NCBI RefSeq assembly: GCF_017873815.1 | Contig: NZ_JAGGKQ010000008.1 | Location: 28,333 to 92,332, forward strand | Source: Halorubrum alkaliphilum | GTDB taxonomy: Archaea; Halobacteriota; Halobacteria; Halobacteriales; Haloferacaceae | Direction: 5' to 3' | DNA: 64,000 bases | In this document: positions 26,455 through 34,897 of the stretch, piece after piece | How the letters are laid out: each line of letters opens with the position of its first letter | Position numbering within the stretch: the stretch's first letter is position 1 | Notes under the pieces: model-generated | Seen by the model: only the letters and a program-made list of their open reading frames with translations | What the model was told of the DNA's origin: nothing | Database searches by the model: none | Translations under genes and position numbers: made by a program

Positions 26455-26885
26455 GCGGTCCGTTCCGGCGGATCGCTCGCCGCCGGGCGGAGCGAGTCGA
26501 CCAGCTCCGCCGCCTCGTCGGTCAGCTCGTACGTGTCGTGGAAGTCGTCCGGGTCGCGACCGCGACCCGAGAGCGCGCCGACCACCCCGGCGATCCGGTC
26601 GTAGTTGTCGCGAACGAGACCGCCAACGATCCCCGGTGTTCCCGCCCTGTCGGCCAGCTCCTCGGCAGCGGACCGGCCGGCGTACACCGACCGCTCGGCG
26701 GGATCGACGAGCACCATCGCGAACGGCCGCGCGTCGAACTGCGCGTCGAGGAACGGGCCGACCGGATCGGCCTCCCACGGCACCGCCTCGACGCCGTCGA
26801 GCCGACGGAGCGCGCCCGCCGCGATGGAGCAGTACGGGCAATCGCCGTCGAAGACCAATACGGGCGCGTCCGGTCCGTGATCCAT
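26451..26885 (-). CDS. DCC-family thiol-disulfide oxidoreductase-like protein (DUF393)
   Basis: A 144-residue protein with the family hallmark VFDGDCPYCSIAAGALRR near residue 11, which includes a CPYC redox motif. The rest is short and helical (DAQFDARPFAMVLVD ... YAGRSAAEELADRAG). It probably carries a thioredoxin-like fold and reduces or isomerises disulfides, though substrates for this family are unknown. ATG 26885 (MDHGPDAP) follows a TTAAG element at about -27. First gene of the pair with DUF123. Confidence 0.87.
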   Translation of the reverse strand: MDHGPDAPVLVFDGDCPYCSIAAGALRRLDGVEAVPWEADPVGPFLDAQFDARPFAMVLVDPAERSVYAGRSAAEELADRAGTPGIVGGLVRDNYDRIAGVVGALSGRGRDPDDFHDTYELTDEAAELVDSLRPAASDPPERTA

Positions 26886-26975
26886 ACCTCACCGTACGTT
26901 CCACCGGAACTTAAGAAGCGGGCCGCCACGAAACCGGTCGGCCACGTCGAGTCCCATCGGAACCGACACGCCGGG

Positions 26976-27293
26976 TCAGTCGTACGGATATCGGCCCGTC
27001 GCGCCGCACTCGCGACACCGAACGACGACGCGTCCAGGGCCGAGCCGGACGCGACTCGTCCTTCCGGGACGGAGATACACGTCACAGCCGTCACAGGTCT
27101 TCCGCTCGAACTCCCGCGGGACGCCACAGCGGTTCCGCTCGGCGATCCGTCTCGCGAGACGGACGTACTCCCGTGCGCGGTCGTACTCGTCGTCGATGAC
27201 CGCCTCCCGGGCGAGTCCGAACAGCCGCTCTATCCGTTCCGACGGGATCCCCATGTCGTTTCGCGCGGGACCGTCGGGCAAAGGCGTTGCCAT
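26976..27293 (-). CDS. rnp4: Ribonuclease P protein component 4 (Rpr2/Rpp21)
   Basis: A 105-residue RNase P subunit that helps the RNA catalyse 5' processing of tRNA. The N-terminal helical hairpin reads ERIERLFGLAREAVI ... YDRAREYVRLARRIAERN. A zinc ribbon follows with CDGC and CREC (RKTCDGCDVYLRPGR, VVVRCRECGATGRYPY), along with the conserved PREFERK. ATG 27293 is used; ATG 27254 (MGIPSER) is an alternative that still keeps the family core. It is divergent from the Trm112-like gene. Confidence 0.86.
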   Translation of the reverse strand: MATPLPDGPARNDMGIPSERIERLFGLAREAVIDDEYDRAREYVRLARRIAERNRCGVPREFERKTCDGCDVYLRPGRTSRVRLGPGRVVVRCRECGATGRYPYD

Positions 27294-27381
27294 CGCCGTG
27301 AGCCACGAGGGGTCTCGGTACCCGGGAACGTCCGCGCCCGCAACCCGCAGGCTTTTGAGCGATCCGCGCGAACCGGCGCGC

Positions 27382-27591
27382 ATGAAGGAGTCGCTGATGG
27401 ACGTGATCTGCTGTCCGCTCGACAAGGGAGACCTCGAACTCGACGTCGACGAACGCGACGGCGAGGAGATACTGGAGGGGACGCTCACGTGTACCGAGTG
27501 TGGCGAGACCTACCCGATCGAGGATGGGATCCCGAACCTCCTCCCGCCCGATATGCGCGAGGAGGAAGAGAACGGGGAGGCGGCGGCCTGA
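27382..27591 (+). CDS. Trm112-family zinc-ribbon protein
   Basis: A 69-residue protein: MKESLMDVICCPLDKGDLELDV with two Cys, then LTCTECGETYPIEDGIPNLLPPD with the second Cys pair. In eukaryotes and archaea Trm112 activates several tRNA, rRNA and release-factor methyltransferases, and that role is expected here. ATG 27382 follows a TTTTGA element by about 27 nt. The C-terminus is acidic (EEEENGEAAA). A candidate partner methyltransferase lies at 39.6-40.3 kb, but pairing is speculative. Confidence 0.9.
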   Translation: MKESLMDVICCPLDKGDLELDVDERDGEEILEGTLTCTECGETYPIEDGIPNLLPPDMREEEENGEAAA

Positions 27592-27690
27592 ACCGGGATC
27601 GAGAACTCGGTCGGCCCCGCGGTCTCGAACGGCGAGTGAACCCCCCGGATGGAGTGAATCTTTTTCAGATCAGGGTGTGAGAGACCACAC

Positions 27691-28272
27691 GTGGCGACTC
27701 TCGAAGTCGAACTGAACGGGGACGAGGTCCACGCCATCGAGGGACCCGACCGGTTCACGACGACGAAGCCGTTCTCCATCGAGCTGGCGAACCTCGGCCG
27801 ATCGACGCACGTTCACCTCCACTTCGACGACGATCTGGACCGCGTCACGTCGATAGACGAGGTGAACCACTTCGTCGAGGACGAGGCCGTCAAGCGGGTC
27901 CACGTCTCGAAGCGGGACGTCGACGAGCCCGTTCGCGGGAAACTCAAGGTCGTGACGGGTTACGGATCGAACTCGACGTACGTCGACGTGCGGATCGAAC
28001 CGTCGGTCGAGACGGCCCCGGACGAGGTCGTGGTCGACGAGCGGCTCTCGAAGCCGCCCGAGCGGACGCCGTCTCCCCCGGCCTCCCGGCGGTTCGCGGA
28101 CGCACTTGAACGCGCGATCGAGCGCGGCGGGGTCACCGCGCTCGTTTTCGCGTTCCTCGCCGTCGGGCTTGGCGTCGCGGTCGCGTTCGCGGTCGACAGC
28201 GTTCTGGTGTTCCTCGTCGTCGGCGTGGTACTCACCGTAACGATCGCGGTCACGTTGCTCGCGCTGTGGTGA
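27691..28272 (+). CDS. Haloarchaeal protein with soluble domain and two C-terminal helices
   Basis: A 193-residue protein that I cannot assign. Residues 1-125 are a beta-rich soluble part (ATLEVELNGDEVHAIEGPDRF, THVHLHFDDDLDRVTSIDEV, GKLKVVTGYGSNSTYVDVRI), resembling a small immunoglobulin-like or CARDB-type domain. A linker with PPERTPSPPASRR leads to two membrane helices (about 150-170 and 172-192). GTG 27691 is the start; a T-run (CTTTTTCAG) lies at about -30. It may be a membrane-anchored accessory protein. Confidence 0.75.
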   Translation: MATLEVELNGDEVHAIEGPDRFTTTKPFSIELANLGRSTHVHLHFDDDLDRVTSIDEVNHFVEDEAVKRVHVSKRDVDEPVRGKLKVVTGYGSNSTYVDVRIEPSVETAPDEVVVDERLSKPPERTPSPPASRRFADALERAIERGGVTALVFAFLAVGLGVAVAFAVDSVLVFLVVGVVLTVTIAVTLLALW

Positions 28273-28353
28273 GCGACATCGGCGTGCCGGGGCCGGCGGA
28301 CGCGGGCGAACCGGATCCGCGCGCTTTTAAGCGTCCCGGCGGAACGAACGGGC

Positions 28354-28542
28354 ATGAGCTTCGAGAAGGAAGACGAGGTCGTCCTCCACGACAAACACAG
28401 CGAGTACGACGGCGAGTCCGGGCAGATCACGCAGGTGATGGAGACGATGTTCGGCGACGCGACCTACACCGTCAGCTTCGAGGACGGACAGGAGACCGGC
28501 GTCCCTGAGGGCTCGCTCGAGGCCGTCGAGGACGAGGAATAA
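28354..28542 (+). CDS. Small DUF1918-type protein
   Basis: A 62-residue acidic protein (MSFEKEDEVVLHDKHSEYDGESGQI..., ending SLEAVEDEE). The HDKHSEYDGESG and FGDATYTVSFEDGQETGVPEGSL parts suggest a small SH3-like barrel as in DUF1918. Function is unknown. A CTTTTAAG TATA box stands at about -31. It lies 22 bp before the COG1325 gene on the same strand and could be co-transcribed with it. Confidence 0.77.
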   Translation: MSFEKEDEVVLHDKHSEYDGESGQITQVMETMFGDATYTVSFEDGQETGVPEGSLEAVEDEE

Positions 28543-28563
28543 CCCCGTTTTTCAGCGCCCGTA

Positions 28564-29010
28564 ATGCCCGAAGTTCCGTTTCATTACGTCGATCTCCGGA
28601 CGTTCTCGTACGCGACCGAGGACGAGAAGCGCGTCGAGGACGCGCTCCGCTCGCTGCTCCCCGAGGACGCCGAGATCGACCGCATGGAGAACGTCGGCCA
28701 TCACGGCGACCGGATCGTCGTGTTGTCCGCGCGGATCGAGGTCGCTGACGGGATGCGACACGTGCTCGACCGTCTCTCCGAACTCGACGATCTCGACCGC
28801 GTGCTCGCCGAGCTCGACCAGCGGGTGGACGACAACTGCGCGCTGTTCATGCGGCTCGACAAACAGGCGGCGTTCCGCGGCGACGTCGTGCTCGGCCCGG
28901 GGATCACCGTCCGGGCGAAAGTCGAGGCCTATCCGGCGAAGAAGGCGGCAGCGGTCGAGAACGCTCGTGAGACCCTTGAACGGTTAGCCGACGACGGGAA
29001 CGAGAACTAG
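28564..29010 (+). CDS. COG1325-type RNA-binding protein (exosome-associated family)
   Basis: A 148-residue archaeal protein: PEVPFHYVDLRTFSYATEDEKRVEDALRSLL at the start, GHHGDRIVVLSARIEVADG, and DDNCALFMRLDKQAAFRGDVVL near the end. The family is annotated as RNA-binding and is commonly encoded near exosome or RNA-processing genes. The neighbourhood here (RNase P component, Trm112) fits RNA metabolism. ATG 28564 has a CGTTTTTCAG element close upstream. Confidence 0.84.
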   Translation: MPEVPFHYVDLRTFSYATEDEKRVEDALRSLLPEDAEIDRMENVGHHGDRIVVLSARIEVADGMRHVLDRLSELDDLDRVLAELDQRVDDNCALFMRLDKQAAFRGDVVLGPGITVRAKVEAYPAKKAAAVENARETLERLADDGNEN

Positions 29011-29038
29011 TCACGGCCGTCACTCGGTGCCGGGATCG

Positions 29039-29338
29039 TCACTCGTCGCCGAGGCGGTCCGTGTCGATGCTCGTCCCCGGTGGCGTGACGACGAGAAACC
29101 CGCGGAAATGCATTAACTCGCCGCCCATGTCTCGTATCTCGCGTGCGAAGCCGGCGGCGAGTTCGTTGAGGTCGCCGTCGATGGACAACAGCAGCGTGTT
29201 GCCGTAGTCGACGCTGCGGATCCACGTCTCGGGATCGGTCGTCCCGTCCAGTACGCCGAGGACGACGTCGCCGCTGTCGGCGAACGCCTCGTCCATCTGC
29301 TCTTCGGCGTCCCGCAGGTCGAGGTCCCAGTCGCTCAT
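29039..29338 (-). CDS. Small haloarchaeal protein (probably DUF5779)
   Basis: A 99-residue acidic protein starting MSDWDLDLRDAEEQMDEAF. The conserved-looking core is VVLGVLDGTTDPETWIRSV and LLLSIDGDLNELAAGFAREI, ending in ELMHFRGFLVVTPPGTSIDTDRL. This pattern looks like the haloarchaeal DUF5779 family, whose function is unknown. It is convergent with the preceding COG1325 gene. The longer open frame to 29740 runs through the divergent lipoprotein gene and is a shadow. Confidence 0.78.
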   Translation of the reverse strand: MSDWDLDLRDAEEQMDEAFADSGDVVLGVLDGTTDPETWIRSVDYGNTLLLSIDGDLNELAAGFAREIRDMGGELMHFRGFLVVTPPGTSIDTDRLGDE

Positions 29339-29440
29339 ACCCGAGAGTCGCCACACGCCGGCAAAAGCGTTCGGGGCTCGTCGAGTCATCGGTCTCCGGA
29401 CCTCGGTGTGATTAAGTGTCCGCCACCCCGACTGACGGGC

Positions 29441-30097
29441 ATGAACCATACGCGACGCGCCCTGCTCGCGGGCGTCGCCGCCGGCGGCGTCGTCGGCGCG
29501 GCCGGCTGTCTCGGCGAGGACGGACCCGACACGGATGACACCGGGGAGTACGACTGCGATCTGGACGAGCCCGTCGTGCCGGACCCCGAGTTCCGTGCGG
29601 TCATCGGTGACCCCGACGCCGACGTGGTCGTTCAGGCGTACGAGGACTTCACCTGTCCCGGATGTGCGCAGTTCAAACTCCAACAGTTCCCCGCGATCCG
29701 CGAGGAGTACATCGATCCCGGCACCGTCCGCTACGAGCACTGGGACTTCCCGATTCCGTCCGACGAGGAGTGGGCGTACGCGGTCGCCAGCGCGGCTCGC
29801 GGGGTCGGCGTCCGCGAGGGCGGCGAGGCGTTCTTCGCGTTCGCCTCGACGATCTACGAGTCACAGGAGGAGTACAACTTGGAGGCGATCGGATCGGCGG
29901 CCGAGACCGCCGGCGACGACCCGTGTGCCGCCATGGCCGATGCCCTCCACGAGAGCGCTCGGTCCGCCATTGAGGACGACAGGGAGGCAGGCAGCGCTCG
30001 CGGCGTCAACGCGACGCCGACCGTAGTCGTCAACGGCCAGGCGGTCGCCGAGCCGACGGCCGAGGCAGTCGGAAACGCGATCGACGCCGAACGCTGA
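29441..30097 (+). CDS. DsbA-like thioredoxin-fold lipoprotein
   Basis: A 218-residue exported protein. The N-terminus (NHTRRALLAGVAAGGVVGAAGC) combines a twin-arginine pair and a lipobox Cys at residue 24, so it should be membrane-anchored on the outer face. The catalytic motif is FTCPGCAQFKLQQF with CPGC near residue 73, and ARGVNATPTVVVNGQ near 186 has the cis-Pro loop. It is likely to form or shuffle disulfides in secreted proteins. ATG 29441 is the first codon giving the signal peptide. Confidence 0.9.
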   Translation: MNHTRRALLAGVAAGGVVGAAGCLGEDGPDTDDTGEYDCDLDEPVVPDPEFRAVIGDPDADVVVQAYEDFTCPGCAQFKLQQFPAIREEYIDPGTVRYEHWDFPIPSDEEWAYAVASAARGVGVREGGEAFFAFASTIYESQEEYNLEAIGSAAETAGDDPCAAMADALHESARSAIEDDREAGSARGVNATPTVVVNGQAVAEPTAEAVGNAIDAER

Positions 30098-30202
30098 CGA
30101 CCGAGGACGCGACTCTCCGCCTCTGACCAGCCGACTACCCCTGAACGCCCCCGACCGCTCCGAACGCCGCTCTTTTTTATGGCCGGGGTCTCGGATGGAT
30201 CG

Positions 30203-31447
30203 ATGACATCGGGCGACCGTGAGGACCGACGGCGGCTGGGAGCCGTGGTGCTCGCGGTGCTGATCTCACAGGTTCTGCTGTATCCCGGCGTCCCGACCCT
30301 CGTGACGGCGCTCGGCGCGCCCTCCGGGATCGACGCCGGCACTGCGTTCCTCGTGGCGGAGTTCGCCGCGTTCGTCGCGTTCGCGGTCGTGTGGGGGGCC
30401 GCAAGCGACGCGCTCGGTCGCCGGGTCCCGTTGGTGGTCGTCGGCGCGTTCGGCGGCGCGCTCTCGTACGTCGCGCTCGCCGCGGTCCCCCGACTCGGGC
30501 TCGGGTTCGAGGCCGCGCTCGCGATTCGGGTCGGCGGCGGCGCGCTCACCATCGGCGCGTTCTCGCTCGCGATCACGATGCTGATGGACCTCCGCGGCGG
30601 CAACGGCCGGAACATGGGAACCGCCGGGCTGGCGATCGGTCTCGGCGCGGCTGTCGGCTCCGTAATCGGCGGCGTCCTCGCCGATCTTGACGTCTTCTAT
30701 CCCGTCTACGCCGGGGCGGCGGTGCTCGCGCTCTCGGGCGTCCTCGCCGCGACCGTCGACGATCGGACGGGAGTCGACGATGGGGACCTCCACGGGGACG
30801 TTGATCGCGCACCCGATATCGGGTTCCGGGACGTGCTCGCGCGAGCACGCGAGACGCCCGCACTGCTCGTTCCGTTCGCGTTCGGTTTCGTCGACCGACT
30901 CACGGCCGGGTTCTTCGCGCTCGTTGGCGTCTACTACTTCCAGGATCCGGAGACGTTCGGCCTCTCGGCGGCCGGCGCGGGGGCGACCCTCGCGCTGTTT
31001 TTCGTCCCGTTCGCGCTCCTTCAGGCACCGCTCGGAACGCTGTCGGACCGGATCGGCCGGTTCTACCCGGTCGTGATCGGATCGCTCGCGTACGGGATCG
31101 TAACGATCGGCGTCGGCGTCGCACCGATATATCCGATCGCCGCGGGCCTGATGGTGCTCGTCGGGGTCTGTGGCGCGCTGATGGCCCCGGCGACGATGGC
31201 GCTCGTCACGGACCTGGTCGACCCCGAGGCACGCGGCGCGGCGATGGGGCTGTTCAACGTGTTCGGCTCGCTCGGCTTCCTGACCGGGTTTCTCGTCGGC
31301 GGCGCGACGACGGACGCGTTCGGCTACACGACCGCGTTTCTCGCGGTCGGCGGACTCGAACTCGCCATTGCGCTGACGTTGCTGCCGGCGGTCCGTGCGG
31401 TCGCGCCGCGGTTGGACGGGAGCGTGCGGACGGCGACGGGCGAGTGA
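30203..31447 (+). CDS. Major facilitator superfamily transporter
   Basis: A 414-residue protein with about 12 membrane helices. The loop 2-3 motif reads GAASDALGRRVPLVVVG (GxxxDxxGRR variant) and the matching loop in the second half reads GTLSDRIGRFYPVVIG. A charged segment (VDDGDLHGDVDRAPD) lies between the halves. The substrate is not evident; drug or metabolite export is typical for similar sequences. An ATG at 30179 is in frame, but TTTTTTAT at 30173-30180 looks like the TATA box, so ATG 30203 at +27 is preferred. Confidence 0.87.
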   Translation: MTSGDREDRRRLGAVVLAVLISQVLLYPGVPTLVTALGAPSGIDAGTAFLVAEFAAFVAFAVVWGAASDALGRRVPLVVVGAFGGALSYVALAAVPRLGLGFEAALAIRVGGGALTIGAFSLAITMLMDLRGGNGRNMGTAGLAIGLGAAVGSVIGGVLADLDVFYPVYAGAAVLALSGVLAATVDDRTGVDDGDLHGDVDRAPDIGFRDVLARARETPALLVPFAFGFVDRLTAGFFALVGVYYFQDPETFGLSAAGAGATLALFFVPFALLQAPLGTLSDRIGRFYPVVIGSLAYGIVTIGVGVAPIYPIAAGLMVLVGVCGALMAPATMALVTDLVDPEARGAAMGLFNVFGSLGFLTGFLVGGATTDAFGYTTAFLAVGGLELAIALTLLPAVRAVAPRLDGSVRTATGE

Positions 31448-31545
31448 GTGGCCTTCCGGGAGCGAGACGGCGACTGAGCGGTCCGCCACGGGCGACGCGG
31501 AGTCGATTCTTTTTACCGGTGGCGCGCCCTCCGTTCGAACGACCA

Positions 31546-32319
31546 ATGGATCTACTGGTCGTCGGCGCTGGCGAGATCGGCCGCTGGGTGGCTGACACCC
31601 TGACAGCCGACGGCTCCCCGGTCGACGCGACCGTGACGTTCACCGACAGGGACCTCGCGGTCGCCGAGGACGCCGCGGCCGCGCGAGACGCCGCGGTCGT
31701 CCCCGCGGACGGCGACACGACTCACGACGCGGTCTGTCTCGCGGTTCCGATGTCGGTCGTTCCCGAGGCGGTCGCGGCGTACGCTCCCCGAGCCAGCCGA
31801 GCGATCTTCGACGTCTCCGGCGAGATGACCGACGCAGTCGCGGCGATGCGCGAGCACGCTGGCGAGCTCGAACGCGCCAGCTACCACCCGCTGTTCGCCC
31901 CGCCGCGGGTACCCGGTAACGTCGCCGTCGCGGTCGACGAACCCGGCGAGACCGTGGAAGCGGTGTCGGCGGCGATCGAGGCCGGCGGCAACGAGGTGTT
32001 CGAGACGACGCCGACGGAACACGACGAAGCGATGGAGACGGTTCAGGCGGGAGCCCACGCGGCGGTTCTGGCGTGGCGGCTCGCCGGCGAGGACGTTCGC
32101 GAGGAGTTTCATACGCCCGTGTCGGCCGCGCTGGAGGGGGTTGCCGACACCGTGACCGAAGGGGCACCCGGCGTGTACGCCGAGATCCAGCACGCCTTCG
32201 ACGGCGCGGACGACGTAGCCGACGCCGCGAGAGCGATCTCCGACGCCGACGCGGAGGGGTTTGCGGACCTCTACGAGGCGGCACGCGGCGACCGGGACCC
32301 CCGCGAGCGACACGACTGA
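31546..32319 (+). CDS. tyrA: Prephenate dehydrogenase-like protein
   Basis: A 257-residue protein whose N-terminus is a dinucleotide-binding fold (MDLLVVGAGEIGRWVADTL), followed by FDVSGEMTDAVAAM, YHPLFAPPRVPGNVAVAV and the helical second domain. These fit a TyrA-type prephenate dehydrogenase, giving 4-hydroxyphenylpyruvate for tyrosine. The dehydrogenase His/substrate residues are in SYHPLFAPP. The alternative is another NAD(P)-dependent dehydrogenase of the family. CTTTTTACC lies at about -37. It may be co-transcribed with the Rsm22-like gene 42 bp downstream. Confidence 0.8.
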   Translation: MDLLVVGAGEIGRWVADTLTADGSPVDATVTFTDRDLAVAEDAAAARDAAVVPADGDTTHDAVCLAVPMSVVPEAVAAYAPRASRAIFDVSGEMTDAVAAMREHAGELERASYHPLFAPPRVPGNVAVAVDEPGETVEAVSAAIEAGGNEVFETTPTEHDEAMETVQAGAHAAVLAWRLAGEDVREEFHTPVSAALEGVADTVTEGAPGVYAEIQHAFDGADDVADAARAISDADAEGFADLYEAARGDRDPRERHD

Positions 32320-32361
32320 CGACCTCCCCGCAACCACCTCCGAAGACGAGCGACACACACC

Positions 32362-33873
32362 ATGATCGACAGAACGGCGGTCCGAAACACCGCCAACTAC
32401 CTGCGAAACGTTCGCCCCATCGACCCCGAGGAGATATCCGAGTACATCGAGGGGGTGCCACATCCCGGCGTCGTCCGTGAGACGCTCCGCGAGGAGGCGT
32501 TCGACCTCCGGCTCCGCGAGCGCGAGGACGGAACCTTCGTTCCCGTCGACGACGGGCCGGTGGCGACTCCCGGCTGGAGCCCGACCGAGTTCCCCGAGTC
32601 GTACGCGTTCGTGGTCGAGGACCTGCTCCTCGAGGAGTTCGGCGCGGACTGGCACGCCGGGGAGTCCGGCGACCGGCTGCGGGCGACGCTCCGCGATCTC
32701 AAGACCGACTATCTCTACGGCAACGATGTCGACTACGACCGGATCGCCGCGCTCGCGTACGCAACATACCACCTCCCCGACTACTACGCGACGATCGGCT
32801 ACGTCCTCGACGACCTGGTCGAGAACGGCCTGCTCGACCGAACGCCCCGCGTCCTTGATGTCGGCGCTGGCGTCGGCGGTCCCGCCCTCGGGCTCCACGA
32901 CTACCTCCCCGAGGACGCGGTCGTCGAGTACCACGCGGTCGAGCCGAGCGCGGCCGCCGACGTGCTCGACCGCCTGCTCGCCGAGACAGGCCGGAACTTC
33001 CGTACGACGGTGCACCGGACGACCGCGGAGTCGCTGTTCGGGATACCGGGCGTCGGCGCGACCGCCGAAACCGACGCGACCGCTGAAACCGACGCGGGCG
33101 GCACGGCGATGCGAGCCGCGGATCGAGGTGCCCCGGTCCTCGACGAGCCGTTCGATCTCGTCGTCTTCGGCAACGTCCTCTCCGAGCTCGACGACCCCGT
33201 CGCGGTGGTCGAGGCCGGAATCGACGCGCTGGCCGACGACGGAAGCGTCGTCGCGCTCGCACCGGCCGACCGCGAGACGGCCATCGGGCTCCGCCAAGTC
33301 GAGCGCGCGGTCGCCCCGCCCGGAAGCGGGGCGGACGTCTACTCGCCCGAGCTCCGACTATGGCCCGATGTCGCGCCGACCGATCGCGGCTGGTCGTTCG
33401 ACGTCCGCGAGGACCTCAACGTACCACCGTTCCAGCGCCGGCTCGACGAGGCGGCAAGCAGGGGGACCGACGACGAACCGGGAGAGTTCCACAACGTCGA
33501 CGTCCAGTTCGCCTACTCGATCCTCCGGACGGACGGGGAGCGCCGGGTCGACATCCGGGCGAGCGAGGACCGCTGTGCTCGGATGGCCGACTCTGAGTCG
33601 CACGTCACCGACCGTGTGAACCTGCTCGCAGTGAAACTGGGTCACGACCTTAGCGAGGGGGACAACGCGGTGTACCGCGTTGGCGACGGCTCACAGTCGA
33701 TCGACCACTACCTCGTGAACACCCGCGAGACGACGCTCAACCGCGATCTCCGCGAGGCCGGATACGGCGCGGTCCTGTTCGTCGAGAACGGACTCGTCCT
33801 CTGGAACGAGGACGAGGGCGCGTACAACGTCGTGGTCGACGACGAGACGGTCGTCGACCTCGTGGCTCCCTAA
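32362..33873 (+). CDS. Rsm22-type SAM-dependent methyltransferase family protein
   Basis: A 503-residue protein. Residues about 1-150 are helical and contain LYGNDVDYDRIAALAYATYHLPDYYATIGYVLDDL. The SAM site is RVLDVGAGVGGPALGLHDYL near residue 172, and FDLVVFGNVLSELDDPVAVV near residue 265 is the post-II region. A C-terminal part (RCARMADSESHVTDRVNLLAVKL ... NPLFVENG-like end) follows. Homologues are mitochondrial/bacterial Rsm22-like proteins linked to the small ribosomal subunit. Whether it methylates rRNA here is inferred. Two Ala/Thr/Asp-rich repeats (TAETDATAETDAG) interrupt it near residue 235. Confidence 0.78.
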   Translation: MIDRTAVRNTANYLRNVRPIDPEEISEYIEGVPHPGVVRETLREEAFDLRLREREDGTFVPVDDGPVATPGWSPTEFPESYAFVVEDLLLEEFGADWHAGESGDRLRATLRDLKTDYLYGNDVDYDRIAALAYATYHLPDYYATIGYVLDDLVENGLLDRTPRVLDVGAGVGGPALGLHDYLPEDAVVEYHAVEPSAAADVLDRLLAETGRNFRTTVHRTTAESLFGIPGVGATAETDATAETDAGGTAMRAADRGAPVLDEPFDLVVFGNVLSELDDPVAVVEAGIDALADDGSVVALAPADRETAIGLRQVERAVAPPGSGADVYSPELRLWPDVAPTDRGWSFDVREDLNVPPFQRRLDEAASRGTDDEPGEFHNVDVQFAYSILRTDGERRVDIRASEDRCARMADSESHVTDRVNLLAVKLGHDLSEGDNAVYRVGDGSQSIDHYLVNTRETTLNRDLREAGYGAVLFVENGLVLWNEDEGAYNVVVDDETVVDLVAP

Positions 33874-33884
33874 CTGTACTCCTC

Positions 33885-34811
33885 TCACGAGACCGACCGG
33901 AGGTCGACCCGCCGAGCAATGACGATCCCGACGAGTGCGAGCGGGACTCCGACCGTGAGGAGGTACGGTGCGGCGTACGCGGCACCGACAACCGCGGCTC
34001 GCAGCGCGGTCCCGACGCCGCTTACGGATTCGAGAAAGGCCGACGAGACGCCGGTTTCGTACCACGCTTCGGGCTCTGTTTCCGGCGGCTCCTCGGAGAG
34101 CTCGACGTGGATCGTTGCCAGCGCGACACGCTCTTCGAGCGAGTCGAGTTGCGTGTCCAGTCGCTCGACTTCCGACTGGACGTCGGCGAGTTCGGACTGG
34201 ACCGCGAGCACGTCCTCCGTGGTGTTCGCCTCCTCGTAGAGGGTACGAAGCCGGTCGCGCTCCGCTTCGCGGTTCTCGAGTCTCGCCTCCAAGTCGGCGA
34301 GCTGCTCGCCGACGTCCTCGCTTTCGGTCGCGGAACGCTCCACCTCACCGAGCGCTTCGAGGTCGGCCATCGCGGCGTCGAACTCGTCGCTCGGAACCCG
34401 CAAGACGAGCTCGCCGGAGACGTACTCCCGTTCGTTGCGCTCGCGCGTCTCGCGTGCGCCCTCGCTCACGAACCCGTCGTACGACTCGACGATCTCGCGA
34501 GCCTCCTCGTCGGCGTCGGCGAACTCCTCGACTGTCACGCGAAGCTCGCCGGTTCGTATCAGCTGTCGCTCGGCCGCGAGCGCAGCCCGCTCGCCCTCGT
34601 CCGCACCCGCCGCCGTGAAGCTCGCTTCGAGGTTCGACTCGTCGCCGACTCCCGAGTCGAGTTCGTCGTCGGCCGCGACATCGTCTTCGATACCCCCGGT
34701 CGTCTCGACGTCTCCCGGTGCGCCATCGTCGCCGTCGCCGAGGCCGGCACAGCCTGCGAGGGCGACCATCGACGCCAGCGCAACGACGATGAGTAGTCGT
34801 TTGGTGTCCAT
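33885..34811 (-). CDS. DUF4349-type lipoprotein
   Basis: A 308-residue exported lipoprotein: hydrophobic start with lipobox (MVALAGCAGL, Cys near residue 21), an acidic linker, then a DUF4349-like body with LIRTGELRVTVEEFADADEEAREIVESYDGFV and YVSGELVLRVPSDEFDAAMADLEALG. A long coiled coil follows (LEARLENREAERDRLRTLYEE ... DVQSEVERLDTQLDSLEER). One membrane helix near the end (PYLLTVGVPLALVGIVIARRV) places the protein at the envelope. Function is unknown. ATG 34811 is used. Confidence 0.87.
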   Translation of the reverse strand: MDTKRLLIVVALASMVALAGCAGLGDGDDGAPGDVETTGGIEDDVAADDELDSGVGDESNLEASFTAAGADEGERAALAAERQLIRTGELRVTVEEFADADEEAREIVESYDGFVSEGARETRERNEREYVSGELVLRVPSDEFDAAMADLEALGEVERSATESEDVGEQLADLEARLENREAERDRLRTLYEEANTTEDVLAVQSELADVQSEVERLDTQLDSLEERVALATIHVELSEEPPETEPEAWYETGVSSAFLESVSGVGTALRAAVVGAAYAAPYLLTVGVPLALVGIVIARRVDLRSVS

Positions 34812-34897
34812 ACGCGGCGGAAACGGCCCGGTAGCACGTAAACGGACCTAAGGAACAAACGGTCGTTTGTCCCTCGACTCGGGACGCTTCGATCGGT

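Noticed and set aside
26001..27680. 559-residue plus-strand open frame
   Set aside because: It runs antisense through three small genes with good motifs (DUF123, DCC, RNase P component) and is extremely Arg-rich.
31552..33297. 581-residue minus-strand open frame across tyrA and the Rsm22-like gene
   Set aside because: It lies antisense to two genes with clear domains and has no recognisable motif.
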